A stretch of 64,000 nt of DNA from assembly GCA_963693105.1 (NCBI GenBank), contig OY843752.1:496001-560000 (forward strand). Reading direction: 5' to 3'. Numbering within the stretch: the stretch's first letter is position 1; each line of letters begins with the position of its first letter. The notes below the pieces were generated by a model. The model did no database searches, had not been told where the DNA came from, and was given only the letters and a program-made list of their open reading frames with translations. Positions 8,001-16,768 of the stretch are shown here, piece by piece. Position numbers and translations under genes: made by a program. Source of the stretch: Oxydemutator sp963693105. GTDB taxonomy: Bacteria; Pseudomonadota; Gammaproteobacteria; Poriferisulfidales; Oxydemutatoraceae.

Positions 8001-8540
8001 TCAGACCAGTTCGTAAGGCACTTTTTCACGCACCGGCATTTTGCCGGTGCGCTTGATCCGCTTGATTTCCTCAAAGACGCGGCGGCGGTTTTCCGGCGAC
8101 AGGTAATCCACGAACAACTTGCCGCGCAGATGATCCATCTCGTGCTGTATGCAAACCGCAAGCAGGCCGTCGGCGGTGAAGTTCCGCGCGATGCCGGCGC
8201 GGTCTTGCGCGCGCACGCGCACGCACTCGGCGCGCCGGACCTTTGCATGGATGCCGGGAACCGACAAGCAGCCCTCCTCCATTTCCTCGACGCCGTGCTC
8301 CTCGACGATTTCCGGGTTGATCAGGCACTGCGGCTGGTCGCGGTCGCCGGAAATGTCCATCACGAGGATGGCTTTCTGGATGTCGGTCTGCGTCGCCGCG
8401 AGGCCGATGCCTTTGGCTTCGTACATGGTTTCGAGCAGGTCGTCCACTATTTGGGCCGTTTCGTCGCCAAAAGATTCCACCGGCGCCGCTTTTTTGCGTA
8501 ACCTCGGGTCGGGATAGGTCAGGATTTTGAGTTTCGCCAT
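8001..8540 (-). CDS. def: Peptide deformylase
   Basis: This is a 179-residue metalloenzyme that removes the N-formyl group from nascent proteins. All three family motifs are visible: GIGLAATQ, EEGCLSVPG (metal-binding Cys) and QHEMDHLRGKLF (HExxH ligands). The start is ATG 8540. A TATAAA-like -10 lies only a few bases upstream, so the leader may be very short. It is divergent from dprA across about 60 bp and co-transcribed with fmt. Confidence 0.96.
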   Translation of the reverse strand: MAKLKILTYPDPRLRKKAAPVESFGDETAQIVDDLLETMYEAKGIGLAATQTDIQKAILVMDISGDRDQPQCLINPEIVEEHGVEEMEEGCLSVPGIHAKVRRAECVRVRAQDRAGIARNFTADGLLAVCIQHEMDHLRGKLFVDYLSPENRRRVFEEIKRIKRTGKMPVREKVPYELV

Positions 8541-8602
8541 GCCGGTATTTTATAGTAGCCGGCAGGGAAATTCAGCCGGGGCTTTCAGCAGGACAAGACC
8601 GT

Positions 8603-9724
8603 ATGAACAACAATGACACCGCGCAATGGCTGGCAGTCAATCGCGCGCCGGGCATCGGCCCGAGGCGCTTTCTCGACCTGCTTGAATACTTCGGCGACAT
8701 CGCCGCCCTGTTCGACGGCCTGTTCAACGGCAAGCGCGGCGAACTGGCGCGGGCCGGGTTGTCGGCGGAGGCGATTCGCTTTCTGCGCGCGCCCGACCCG
8801 GCGTTGATTGAAGACGACCTGGCATGGCTCGAAGAGCCCTCGCACACGATGGTCACGTTCGGCGGCCCCGGCTATCCGCCGCAACTGCTGCAATTGAAAG
8901 ACCCGCCGCCGCTGCTGTTCGTCAAGGGCGACGTCTCGCTGATTGGCGACCCACAGATTGCCATTGTAGGCTCGCGCCGCCCGACGCCCGCGGGACGCGA
9001 GAATGCGCGGCGTCTTGCGCGCGAGTTGGCCGACAGCGGCCTGCTGGTGACCAGCGGCCTGGCGCGCGGCATTGATGCGTGCGCGCACCACGGCGCGCTC
9101 GACGCCGGCAAGCCGACCATCGCGGTCATCGCCACGGGCCAGGACATCATCTACCCGGCGGAGAACAAACCGCTGGCGCAGACGATGGCCGAACGCGGCG
9201 CGCTGGTTTCCGAGTTTCCGTGCGGCGCCAAGCCGCTCACAGGCCATTTCCCGCGCCGCAACCGCCTGATCAGCGGCCTTGCGCTGGGCGTTGTGGTGGT
9301 CGAGGCCGGCGAACGCAGCGGCTCGCTGATTACCGCGCGCCTTGCCGGTGAGCAGGGCCGCGAGGTGTTCGCGGTGCCCGGCTCGCCGCGCAACCCGGTG
9401 GCGAAAGGCTGCCACCGCCTGATACAGCAGGGCGCCAAACTGATCGAGGACGCCCGCGACGTGCTGGTCGAGTTGAAGCCGCAGATTGAGAACCTGCTCC
9501 GGGCCGAACCCGGCCGGGGTGAGCGCGCCGAAGCCGCGCAGACCGGACGCCTCGACGCCGAACATCTGGCGCTGTTAGAGCAAATCGGATTCGAGCAAAC
9601 CACCGTGGACGAGGTGGTCGAACGCACCGGCCTGCCGGTGGAACAGGTGTCGGCGATGCTGCTGATGCTGGAACTGGAAGGCTACGTCGGCGCAGCCAAC
9701 GGCCTCTATCAGCGGATTAAGTAA
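8603..9724 (+). CDS. dprA: DNA-processing protein DprA
   Basis: This 373-residue protein loads RecA on incoming single-stranded DNA during natural transformation. The Rossmann core carries IAIVGSRRPTPAGRENARRL, SGLARGIDACAHHGAL and the signature GHFPRRNRLISGLALGVVVV. A C-terminal winged-helix DprA_WH domain follows from about residue 310. The start ATG has AGGAC upstream. Together with comF and comM elsewhere in the window, it suggests that DNA-uptake functions are retained. Confidence 0.95.
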   Translation: MNNNDTAQWLAVNRAPGIGPRRFLDLLEYFGDIAALFDGLFNGKRGELARAGLSAEAIRFLRAPDPALIEDDLAWLEEPSHTMVTFGGPGYPPQLLQLKDPPPLLFVKGDVSLIGDPQIAIVGSRRPTPAGRENARRLARELADSGLLVTSGLARGIDACAHHGALDAGKPTIAVIATGQDIIYPAENKPLAQTMAERGALVSEFPCGAKPLTGHFPRRNRLISGLALGVVVVEAGERSGSLITARLAGEQGREVFAVPGSPRNPVAKGCHRLIQQGAKLIEDARDVLVELKPQIENLLRAEPGRGERAEAAQTGRLDAEHLALLEQIGFEQTTVDEVVERTGLPVEQVSAMLLMLELEGYVGAANGLYQRIK

Positions 9725-9862
9725 TGGGCGTATCTGAACAATCTGTGCGTCCCATATAACTGACTTACTTAAGAAGCTGAGGAAGTTCTCCGCCAATATG
9801 AGAGGGAAGTGGAGGCTCTTCTCAATGTTCTCAGAAAGGCGCAGGTAACAGGATGCGCGGCG

Positions 9863-10948
9863 TTATTCTCCCAACAGGCCCACCAGCCGTTCGTTCACGT
9901 AATAATATCCGTGTCCGGTCTTGTTGCGCTTGAGCAAGCCCAAATCAACCATGTCGTCCAGATAACGCTTGGCCGTGATGCGGCTGCATGACAGTTCGCG
10001 CTCCATAATTCCGATTTTGCAATAAGGCCACTTGAATAAAATTTCGATAAATCCCTCGCGCTCAACGGCGCGGCTCTTTCCTTTTGCCCGATCCATCATT
10101 TCATCAGCCAAATCCCGCATCTTCTCTATTCTGGCTATGGTGTCGCGGGAGGTTTCCTCGACAGCGGTCAGCATGTATAAAATCCACTGCGTCCAGTTGC
10201 CGGCTTCAGTCACTTCACGCAAATACTTGTAATAGTTCGACCGGTTCTCAATGAAAAACCGGCTGAGATAAATGGTCGGCGATTGAAGCAGCCCCCGTCG
10301 GCACAGGTAGAGAAGATTCAAAATGCGCCCGGTGCGTCCGTTGCCGTCTGTAAAAGGGTGAATCGCCTCGAACTGATAGTGTGCAACCGCCATTTTTATC
10401 AGCGGGTCCACTTCATCGCTGTCGTCATTGAGGAAATTCTCAAGATTGGCAAGCAGTCTGCCGACCTGCTCGCCGCTGGGCGGGGTATAGACCACCAGCC
10501 CAATTCCAGGAGCGCCGATAGACACTTCATCATGACGCACCCGCACATCCACTCCCCGGATGAGAGAACAGATGCTTTCAAACAGAGGGGTGTTCAGAAT
10601 CCCTCGCTCGCGCAAACTTCCGAGACCGGCCCACAACGCTTCACGGTAGCGCAACACTTCCTTGGCGTTGGGATCCATGTGTGAGTCTTCATCGTCAGAC
10701 GCCAGCGCCTGATAAAGAGCATCGCCAGTGGTGACGATATTCTCAATCTCGGAACTGCTACGCGCTTCCTGTAGTGGGATGGCATCCACCAATATGGCCT
10801 GATTCGGCAACCCTTCGCCCAGGGCGTTGACGCGCGCCAGCTCGGCCCTGGCCACAATGCAAGCCTTGAGTATCTCCGGGGCCTCAATCTCAGCCTCGGG
10901 CGGCAGGCCCGGGAGTCGGTTCCACGGGGTTTCAGGGTTGTAGGTCAT
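9863..10948 (-). CDS. Fic family protein (putative AMP transferase), class II
   Basis: This is a 361-residue protein. The core motif HPFTDGNGRTGR (around residue 190) is a complete Fic active site with catalytic His and the nucleotide-anion-binding loop. The N-terminal helix SSSEIEN fits the S/TxxxE(G/N) inhibitory motif of class II Fic proteins. A C-terminal winged-helix-like domain (SCSRITAKRYLDDMVDLGLL) suggests DNA binding or autoregulation. Fic enzymes AMPylate target proteins; the target is unknown here. The gene is preceded by an alternating repeat array (10980-11188) that could be its operator region. Confidence 0.9.
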   Translation of the reverse strand: MTYNPETPWNRLPGLPPEAEIEAPEILKACIVARAELARVNALGEGLPNQAILVDAIPLQEARSSSEIENIVTTGDALYQALASDDEDSHMDPNAKEVLRYREALWAGLGSLRERGILNTPLFESICSLIRGVDVRVRHDEVSIGAPGIGLVVYTPPSGEQVGRLLANLENFLNDDSDEVDPLIKMAVAHYQFEAIHPFTDGNGRTGRILNLLYLCRRGLLQSPTIYLSRFFIENRSNYYKYLREVTEAGNWTQWILYMLTAVEETSRDTIARIEKMRDLADEMMDRAKGKSRAVEREGFIEILFKWPYCKIGIMERELSCSRITAKRYLDDMVDLGLLKRNKTGHGYYYVNERLVGLLGE

Positions 10949-10979
10949 CTGTATTGTCTTTCCCAGCAGGGATATAATT

Positions 10980-11188
10980 TATTAGAATTATTATACATAG
11001 ATGAAACTTGAATATATACTTTTTAATGATTTTTATACATTGACTTCTTGCCAATAGATACTTTTTATACATCCTGCTGGCTTTGATATATACTTTTTTG
11101 CGATTTCTATACATGCTCCCGGTGTCGATAGATACTTTCTATACATCGCCTCGGCGTCCATAGATAGTTTTTGCCGATTTTTATACAT
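10980..11188 (-). repeat. Alternating 42/32-bp repeat array between recQ and fic
   Basis: On the minus strand ATGTATAnAAA-type cores begin at 11188, 11146, 11114, 11072, 11040 and 10998, that is, at intervals of 42, 32, 42, 32 and 42 bp. Long units read ATGTATAAAAATCGGCAAAA followed by (C/G)TATCTAT-like sequence; short units read ATGTATA(A/G)AAAGTATCTAT. AT-rich cores alternate with GC-rich spacers. The first unit overlaps the recQ stop codon and the last lies about 40 bp upstream of the fic start. It has no clear coding potential and may be a set of protein-binding sites. Confidence 0.75.
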
Positions 11189-13052
11189 CCCCGCCTGTTG
11201 CGCCGCCATCCGCTGTTTCGGCGGGAGGCGGGTGCTGGCGCACGACATTGAGGAAAGCGTCGCCATAGCGTTGTAATTTGTATTCGCCGACGCCGGAGAG
11301 GCTGGCCAGTTCGTCCTTGTCCTCCGGGCGCAAATACACCATCTGCCGCAAAACGGCGTCGTGGAAAACAACATAGGGCGGCACCCCCTGCTCCTGCGCG
11401 AGCGTCAGGCGCAACGCGCGCAACGCATCCCATAGCACTTCGTCGCCGGGCGCGAACGGCGGCGGCGCCTCGGCGGATCCGGTTACGGCGGCACGCGCAC
11501 GACGCGCGGCGCGGCGCACGACACGCAGACGCAACGCGCGCTCGCCGCGCAACACCGGGCGCGCCTCATCGGTCAGGCGCAAGGCGCCATAGCGTTCCGG
11601 GTCCACCATCAGATAGCCGCCTGCGACCAGCTGCCGGAAAATCGAACGCCATTGCGCGACACTGTGGTCGGTGCCGATGCCGAACACGCTCAGGCGGTCG
11701 TGGTGGAAGCGGCGGATGCGCTCATCGCTCTTGCCCATCAGCACGTTGATCAGATAGTGGACACCGAAACGCTGGTCGGTGCGATAGACGCACGACATCG
11801 CCTTCTGCGCGGCCTCGGTGCCGTCCCAGGTTTGCGGCGGATCCAGGCAGTTGTCGCAGTTGCCGCAGGCGGGTTCGGCGGACTCGCCGAAATACTCAAG
11901 AATTGCGCGGCGGCGGCAGGTGGTCAATTCGCACAGGCCAATCAGGGCCTCCAGTTTCTGGTGTACGTCGCGCTTGTGGGTTTCGCCCGCCTGCGATTCG
12001 CGCAGCCACTGGCGGAAAATCGTAATCTCATTCATGCCGTAACTCATCCAGGCATCGGCGGACAGACCGTCGCGGCCTGCGCGGCCGGTTTCCTGGTAAT
12101 ACGCCTCGATGCTTTTGGGCAGCGACAAATGGGCGACAAAACGCACGTCGGGCTTGTCTATGCCCATGCCGAAGGCGACGGTGGCGACGATGATCACGCC
12201 CTCCTCGCGCAGGAAACGCTCCTGATGCAGGCGGCGGGTTTCGGCGGGCAGGCCTGCATGATACGCAAGCGCGCGGCGGCCTCGCCCGTGCAGCCATTCG
12301 GCGGTTTCCTCGACTTTCTTGCGCGACAGGCAATAGACGATGCCGGCGTCGTTCGGATGTTCGTCGGCGAGGAATTGCCACAGACGCTCGCGGCTGTTGT
12401 CGCCGTCGCGAATCGCGTAGCGGATGTTGGGGCGGTCGAAACTGTTGCGGTAGATGCGCGCGTCGGACAGCTGCAATTGCACGATGATGTCGCGCTGGGT
12501 CGGCGCGTCCGCGGTGGCGGTCACGGCGATGCGCGGCACGCCGGGGTAGCGTTCGTGCAGCACCGACAGTTGCCGGTACTCCTCGCGGAAATCGTGCCCC
12601 CACTGCGACACGCAATGCGCCTCGTCGATAGCGAACAGCGACAGGTTTTGCGCGTCGAGCCAGTCGAGTGTGCGCGGCTGCAGCAGCCGCTCCGGCGCGA
12701 TGTAGAGCAGGTCGAGCGTGCCGTCGTTCACCGCGGCTTCGGCCTCGCGGATTTCGGGCAGGGTCAGGGCGGAGTTCAGGCAGGCGGCGCGCACGCCGGA
12801 TTGGCGCAGCGCGTCCACCTGGTCTTTCATCAGCGCGATGAGCGGGGAGACGACAATGCCGACACCGTCGCGCACCATCGCCGGTATCTGGTAGCACAGC
12901 GATTTGCCGCCGCCGGTGGGCATCAGCACCAGCGCATCACGCCCGGCCAGCAGATCGGCGATGACTTCCTCCTGCTGCAGACGGAAGCAAGGGTGGCCGA
13001 AAACGTCCTGAAGGATTCGGCTGGCGGCGGTGATGGGGTCGGGGGTGTCCAT
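11181..13052 (-). CDS. recQ: ATP-dependent DNA helicase RecQ
   Basis: This helicase is 623 residues from ATG 13052 (TTG 13088 would add 12). The first helicase domain has Walker A MPTGGGKSLC and the box AIDEAHCVSQWGHDFREEYR. The second has QETGRAGRDG. A zinc-binding RQC region follows (CRRRAILEYFGE ... CGNCDNC), then a C-terminal HRDC domain (about residues 535-610, LSGVGEYKLQRYG). It unwinds DNA in recombination and fork repair. Start choice follows alignment of the N-terminus with known RecQ proteins; no strong ribosome-binding site is visible. Confidence 0.95.
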   Translation of the reverse strand: MDTPDPITAASRILQDVFGHPCFRLQQEEVIADLLAGRDALVLMPTGGGKSLCYQIPAMVRDGVGIVVSPLIALMKDQVDALRQSGVRAACLNSALTLPEIREAEAAVNDGTLDLLYIAPERLLQPRTLDWLDAQNLSLFAIDEAHCVSQWGHDFREEYRQLSVLHERYPGVPRIAVTATADAPTQRDIIVQLQLSDARIYRNSFDRPNIRYAIRDGDNSRERLWQFLADEHPNDAGIVYCLSRKKVEETAEWLHGRGRRALAYHAGLPAETRRLHQERFLREEGVIIVATVAFGMGIDKPDVRFVAHLSLPKSIEAYYQETGRAGRDGLSADAWMSYGMNEITIFRQWLRESQAGETHKRDVHQKLEALIGLCELTTCRRRAILEYFGESAEPACGNCDNCLDPPQTWDGTEAAQKAMSCVYRTDQRFGVHYLINVLMGKSDERIRRFHHDRLSVFGIGTDHSVAQWRSIFRQLVAGGYLMVDPERYGALRLTDEARPVLRGERALRLRVVRRAARRARAAVTGSAEAPPPFAPGDEVLWDALRALRLTLAQEQGVPPYVVFHDAVLRQMVYLRPEDKDELASLSGVGEYKLQRYGDAFLNVVRQHPPPAETADGGATGGDV

Positions 13053-13230
13053 GGGTGCATGATGGCGCATTGGCCGGGGAGCCGACAACCTGCCGGATGA
13101 ATGGCAGTTATCCGCCGATGAACGGGCAAGGTGCGTGAATTGTTTTTGTCCCTGCCGAAAATCCCGCGCCCCCGCGCTTATTTCTCACCTATAAATCTAT
13201 GATAAATATCATAAATATGAGACTATGTGA

Positions 13231-13256
13231 AATAAGGTCAATCAACTGACCTTATT
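13231..13256. promoter_or_regulatory. Palindromic site 1 upstream of the AAA/DUF4143 gene
   Basis: This is a perfect inverted repeat AATAAGGTCA-atcaac-TGACCTTATT (10-bp arms, 6-bp spacer). It is repeated as site 2, 44 bp (about four helical turns) downstream. The location just before the gene start suggests an operator. Confidence 0.6.
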
Positions 13257-13276
13257 TTCAGTCTGTCTGCTATCAT

Positions 13277-13298
13277 TAAGGTCAATCAACTGACCTTA
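13277..13298. promoter_or_regulatory. Palindromic site 2 upstream of the AAA/DUF4143 gene
   Basis: The core of site 1 is repeated as TAAGGTCA-atcaac-TGACCTTA with the same spacer in the same direction. It ends 14 bp before the ATG at 13313, so a protein bound here would block transcription or translation start. Confidence 0.6.
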
Positions 13299-13312
13299 TT
13301 TAGAGACCGCCG

Positions 13313-14791
13313 ATGGAAACCATACTGACCGCGCCCCCGGAAGAAATCCAGCAGAGAATGCGCCTGGACAATCCCTGGTGGGACCCGCAGGAAGCAAAAA
13401 CGGGCCTCCGCTGGAGCGACCACCCGCAACGCATCTATCTGGAGCCACTTTATCAACTGATTCGCAAGACCGAAGTCAACCGCGCCGTGGTGCTGATGGG
13501 GCCGCGGCGCGTCGGCAAGACGGTAATCATCCACCAGATTATCTACCGTTTGATGAAGCAGGAAAAACTCTCTGCAAAAAAATTTCTCTATCTCCCGCTG
13601 GACACGCCGGTTTACAGCGGTTTGGCGCTTGAAAAACTTCTCGGCCTGTTCAGGCAAATGCACTCCCACGCCAAACGCGAGCAACTGCATCTGTTCTTCG
13701 ACGAGATCCAACACCTGAAAGACTGGGAGGTTCACCTGAAATCGCTGGTGGATACTTACCCCGAATGCCGCTTTACCGTTTCCGGTTCCGCCGGCGCGGC
13801 ACTGCGGCTCAAAAGCCGGGAGTCGGGAGCGGGCAGATTCACCGATTTCATACTGCCGCCGCTGACTTTTTGCGAATACCTGCGCTTTATCGAAAAGGAA
13901 GACACCTTCTTCGGCGCGGGACAGGACAGTTTCCTCAGCACGCAGGACAGGATGACCCTGCTCAATCAGACCTTTGTCAATTACATCCAGTTCGGCGGCT
14001 ACCCGGAGATGGTTTTTTCCGAAGAAATCCGCAACAACCCGCAACACTATATAAAAAGCGACATCATAGATAAAGTATTGCTTAGAGACTTGCCGAGTCT
14101 CTACGGCATCAGCGACATTCCGGAGCTGAACCGGCTGTTCGTCATGCTGGCGCGCAACACCGGCGGGGAAGTCAACCTGCCGGGCCTGTCCGCAGGCTCC
14201 GGAGTCGCAAGAAATACGCTTGCACGCTACATTGAATATCTGGAGGCCGCCTTCCTGATCAAACGCATCCGGCGCATAGACCGGAACGCACGCCGCTTTC
14301 AGCGCGAACGCGCTTTCAAGGTTTATCTGACCAATACTTCCATGTACGTCGCCTTGTTCGGCCCCGTGAACGAGGCGAACAACACCCTCCTCGGCAGACT
14401 CACGGAAACCGCCGTGTTAAATCAACTGCCCGTTTTCCGGGGGCCGGTGGAAAAGATTTGTTATGCGAAATGGAAAACCGGGGAAGTGGATTTTGTCGAA
14501 ATGGACGAAGGAAAGGCGCAACCCATTCGCGCGGCGGAAATCAAATGGTCGGACCGACACGTCGAAAGACACGAGGAAATCGCGGGCCTGATTGAATTCG
14601 CAAAACACAACCCGTCACTGCGACAACCCCTGCTGGCCACCACCCGCACCCGGCATGAAAACCGGGACCTTGCGGGACAGAATATCGCTTTCCTGCCCGC
14701 CGCCGACTACTGCTATCATGCAGGAAAAGACCTGCAAGGAAAACTGCAAACCGCCCCGCCACAACCGCCATGTTCACCATACCCGACCTGA
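13313..14791 (+). CDS. AAA ATPase with DUF4143 nuclease-like C-terminal domain
   Basis: This is a 492-residue protein of the AAA_14/DUF4143 family. Walker A is GPRRVGKT (about residue 63) and Walker B is LHLFFDEIQ (about 128). The C-terminal domain has the PD-(D/E)XK-like pair GEVDFV ... AAEIKWSD. Family members are common accessory genes of unresolved function. The gene is preceded by two palindromes and an AT-rich leader, unlike its GC-rich neighbours, which suggests acquisition. Its last 22 bp overlap the DUF599 gene, so the two may be translated together. Confidence 0.85.
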   Translation: METILTAPPEEIQQRMRLDNPWWDPQEAKTGLRWSDHPQRIYLEPLYQLIRKTEVNRAVVLMGPRRVGKTVIIHQIIYRLMKQEKLSAKKFLYLPLDTPVYSGLALEKLLGLFRQMHSHAKREQLHLFFDEIQHLKDWEVHLKSLVDTYPECRFTVSGSAGAALRLKSRESGAGRFTDFILPPLTFCEYLRFIEKEDTFFGAGQDSFLSTQDRMTLLNQTFVNYIQFGGYPEMVFSEEIRNNPQHYIKSDIIDKVLLRDLPSLYGISDIPELNRLFVMLARNTGGEVNLPGLSAGSGVARNTLARYIEYLEAAFLIKRIRRIDRNARRFQRERAFKVYLTNTSMYVALFGPVNEANNTLLGRLTETAVLNQLPVFRGPVEKICYAKWKTGEVDFVEMDEGKAQPIRAAEIKWSDRHVERHEEIAGLIEFAKHNPSLRQPLLATTRTRHENRDLAGQNIAFLPAADYCYHAGKDLQGKLQTAPPQPPCSPYPT

Positions 14792-15459
14792 CCCTGCTCG
14801 ACATCGCCGCCTTCGCCTGGTTCATCCTGTGCTGGACAGGTTATGTATGGATTGCCGACCACACGCGCTGGTACGAGCGCAGCGCCAGCGCGATGATTAA
14901 CGAGCGCCGACAATTGTGGATGCGCAACATGGCGCTGCGCGGCATGATGCGCATGGTGGACACGATGATACACGGCTCGCTCGCCAGCGGCGTGGCGTTC
15001 TTCGCCTCGACTTCCATCCTGATGGTCGGCGGCCTGCTGGCCATCCTCGGCGCCACCGACGAGGCCATCGCGGTGGTGGCGGGACTGCCGTTCGGCGTCA
15101 AGGTGTCGCCGATACTGTGGCAGTTGAAAGTGCTGATGATGGTCATCATCTTCGTCTATTCCTTCTTCAAGTTCGCGTGGTGCTACCGGCTCTACAACTA
15201 CTGCGCGATTCTGGTCGGCTCGATACCGCCGGACGAGGAACTGACGCCGGAGAAAATCACCGAAACCCGGCGCATCGGGCGGCTCTACAGCCTTGCCGGA
15301 AGCCAGTTCAACAACGGGCTGCGCGCCTACTTCTTCGCGCTGGCCGCGCTCGGCTGGTTTCTGCACCCGGTGCTGTTCATCACGGCCACGGCGTGGGTCG
15401 TGCTGGTGCTCTACCGCCGCGAGTTCCACTCGCGCTCGTTCAAGATTCTCAGCGAATAG
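14770..15459 (+). CDS. DUF599 family membrane protein
   Basis: This 229-residue inner-membrane protein has four predicted membrane segments (about 8-30, 72-100, 116-140 and 188-215). The conserved DUF599 core is visible: WYERSASAMINERRQLWM after the first helix, then FKFAWCYRLYNYCAILVG. The function of the family is unknown. Its start overlaps the end of the upstream ATPase gene. Confidence 0.85.
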   Translation: MFTIPDLTLLDIAAFAWFILCWTGYVWIADHTRWYERSASAMINERRQLWMRNMALRGMMRMVDTMIHGSLASGVAFFASTSILMVGGLLAILGATDEAIAVVAGLPFGVKVSPILWQLKVLMMVIIFVYSFFKFAWCYRLYNYCAILVGSIPPDEELTPEKITETRRIGRLYSLAGSQFNNGLRAYFFALAALGWFLHPVLFITATAWVVLVLYRREFHSRSFKILSE

Positions 15460-15478
15460 GGGCGGCGCGGCGGCGCAC

Positions 15479-15859
15479 TCACAAGTATTCCCTCGCGGCC
15501 AGCAGCCCGGCGAACAGGGCGCCGATGGAAAGCACCACCGACGCGCCGGCATACAGCACACACAACACAAGCCGGCCGCGTTCGTAGAGCGTCGCAAAAT
15601 CCAGCGCGAAGGCCGAAAAGGTCGTGAAACTGCCGAGAACGCCGACAACAAAAAACAACTGTGCCTGCTGCGACACGTTCAGCGCAAGCGCCACCGCCTC
15701 TATCCACAACCCCATCAGAAACGAGCCGATTACATTGACGGCGAGCGTCGCCACCGGCGCCTCCAGGCCGAAAACACTCGTCGTGGCGACATAGACCAGA
15801 TAGCGCGCCGCAGCCCCCAGCGCGCCGCCGCCGGCCACGGCAAGCAGCGAGTACATCAT
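15479..15859 (-). CDS. crcB: Fluoride-specific ion channel FluC/CrcB
   Basis: This is a 126-residue protein with four transmembrane helices from ATG 15859. The family signatures are present: GGALGAAARY, TLAVNVIGSFLMG and GVLGSFTTFSAFALD (the TTFS fluoride/Na+ region). It works as a dual-topology dimer that exports fluoride passively. I see no crcB-type riboswitch in the short upstream region. It converges on the DUF599 gene. Confidence 0.93.
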   Translation of the reverse strand: MMYSLLAVAGGGALGAAARYLVYVATTSVFGLEAPVATLAVNVIGSFLMGLWIEAVALALNVSQQAQLFFVVGVLGSFTTFSAFALDFATLYERGRLVLCVLYAGASVVLSIGALFAGLLAAREYL

Positions 15860-15993
15860 GGCCGCACGCAACCCCGGCCCGACACCGGCGGCAACTTGTT
15901 GATAAAACAGCGGCTATTCTTTATAGTAACCGCTCGGCGCCGCCGAAAAACCCTGTTATATATTTTCATACCCTGTCCTACGGAGATTGCATC

Positions 15994-16071
15994 ATGAACA
16001 TCTATCGCGCCACCGCCATCGTCGTCGGTATCGCCATCATGGTGGCCGTCTATTATATGGCCCAACTGTAA
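15994..16071 (+). CDS. Putative 25-residue single-pass membrane peptide
   Basis: ATG 15994 is preceded at 8 bp by GGAG. The product has one hydrophobic helix (IVVGIAIMVAVYYM) with a short polar N-terminus. It lies between crcB and a SIMPL-domain gene, 19 bp before the latter. Too short to assign; the ribosome-binding site and clean membrane profile support translation only moderately. Confidence 0.4.
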   Translation: MNIYRATAIVVGIAIMVAVYYMAQL

Positions 16072-16090
16072 CCCGTCCTCCCCGGATGGT

Positions 16091-16768
16091 GTGACACGCA
16101 ATCGGTTGCGGCACGGCCGCCCGAACTCTTTCCCGCGCACGGCGGGTTTTGCCCTGGCCTTGCTGTGCGGCGCACAGGCCGCCGACGCCTTCTCCATCGC
16201 CGCGCAAAAGAAAGTCGAAAACGACATCGTCGAGATGCTGTTCGTCGCCGAGGCGCAAAGCCCGGGGCGGCAGGGCGCGTCCGCCGACGCCGACACCGCG
16301 ATAGACTGGGCGCTGTCGCACGGCGGCGCCTACCCGAACGTCAAAATGTCGGCGTCCAATCCGCAGACGGTGCAGCGCTACGACAGCCGCAGCGGCGAGC
16401 GCACCTGGCTTGCGCGGCGGGAACTGCGGCTGGAAAGCGACAACATCGAACGGCTCACGCGGCTTGCCGGCGCGCTGCTCAGCCGCCTGAAGCTCAGCCG
16501 CGCGCGTTTCAAGTTGTCCGAGAAACTGCGGATGAAAACCGAATTGCGGCTGATGGCCGGCGCGATGAACCGCTTCGAGAACGAAAAGCCGAGAGCGGAC
16601 ATGCGCCCCGACTCCATTGAAGTCACCGTGGACAACCAGGCGCGCACCGAGGCCCCGCAAATCCAGGCCCTGCTCGAAAGCGGACAGACCGCCGCCGGGC
16701 CGCTGCCGCCGGGGCACAGCATCATCCGGATTCTGTTGCAGGCCGACGCCCGACAGCATGCTCGATAA
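16091..16768 (+). CDS. SIMPL-domain (DUF541) periplasmic protein
   Basis: This is a 225-residue protein from GTG 16091. A basic then hydrophobic N-terminus (residues about 17-33, ending ADA) looks like a signal peptide. The remainder shows the SIMPL/DUF541 pattern: FSIAAQKKVENDIVEMLFVA at the start of the domain and RRELRLESDNIERL in the middle. Members are periplasmic proteins of unclear role. Its 3' end overlaps ubiA by 11 bp, which implies an operon. The exact start is uncertain. Confidence 0.65.
   Translation: MTRNRLRHGRPNSFPRTAGFALALLCGAQAADAFSIAAQKKVENDIVEMLFVAEAQSPGRQGASADADTAIDWALSHGGAYPNVKMSASNPQTVQRYDSRSGERTWLARRELRLESDNIERLTRLAGALLSRLKLSRARFKLSEKLRMKTELRLMAGAMNRFENEKPRADMRPDSIEVTVDNQARTEAPQIQALLESGQTAAGPLPPGHSIIRILLQADARQHAR

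Noticed and set aside
9776..9862. Coding-like stretch (AEEVLRQYEREVEALLNVL) after dprA
   Set aside because: It has no start codon or ribosome-binding site and runs into the convergent fic gene. It may be a tiny gene remnant, but the evidence is too thin for an entry.
10980..11188. CRISPR array or small coding repeats between recQ and fic
   Set aside because: The interval alternates 42/32 bp, the cores are only about 15 bp and vary, and translation gives short frames with stops.
11652..13100. Long open frame antisense to recQ
   Set aside because: Composition is typical of antisense shadow frames in GC-rich DNA; recQ on the other strand explains the region completely.
15860..15993. Fluoride riboswitch upstream of crcB
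   Set aside because: I looked for the crcB-motif pseudoknot elements in the short leader and could not find them.
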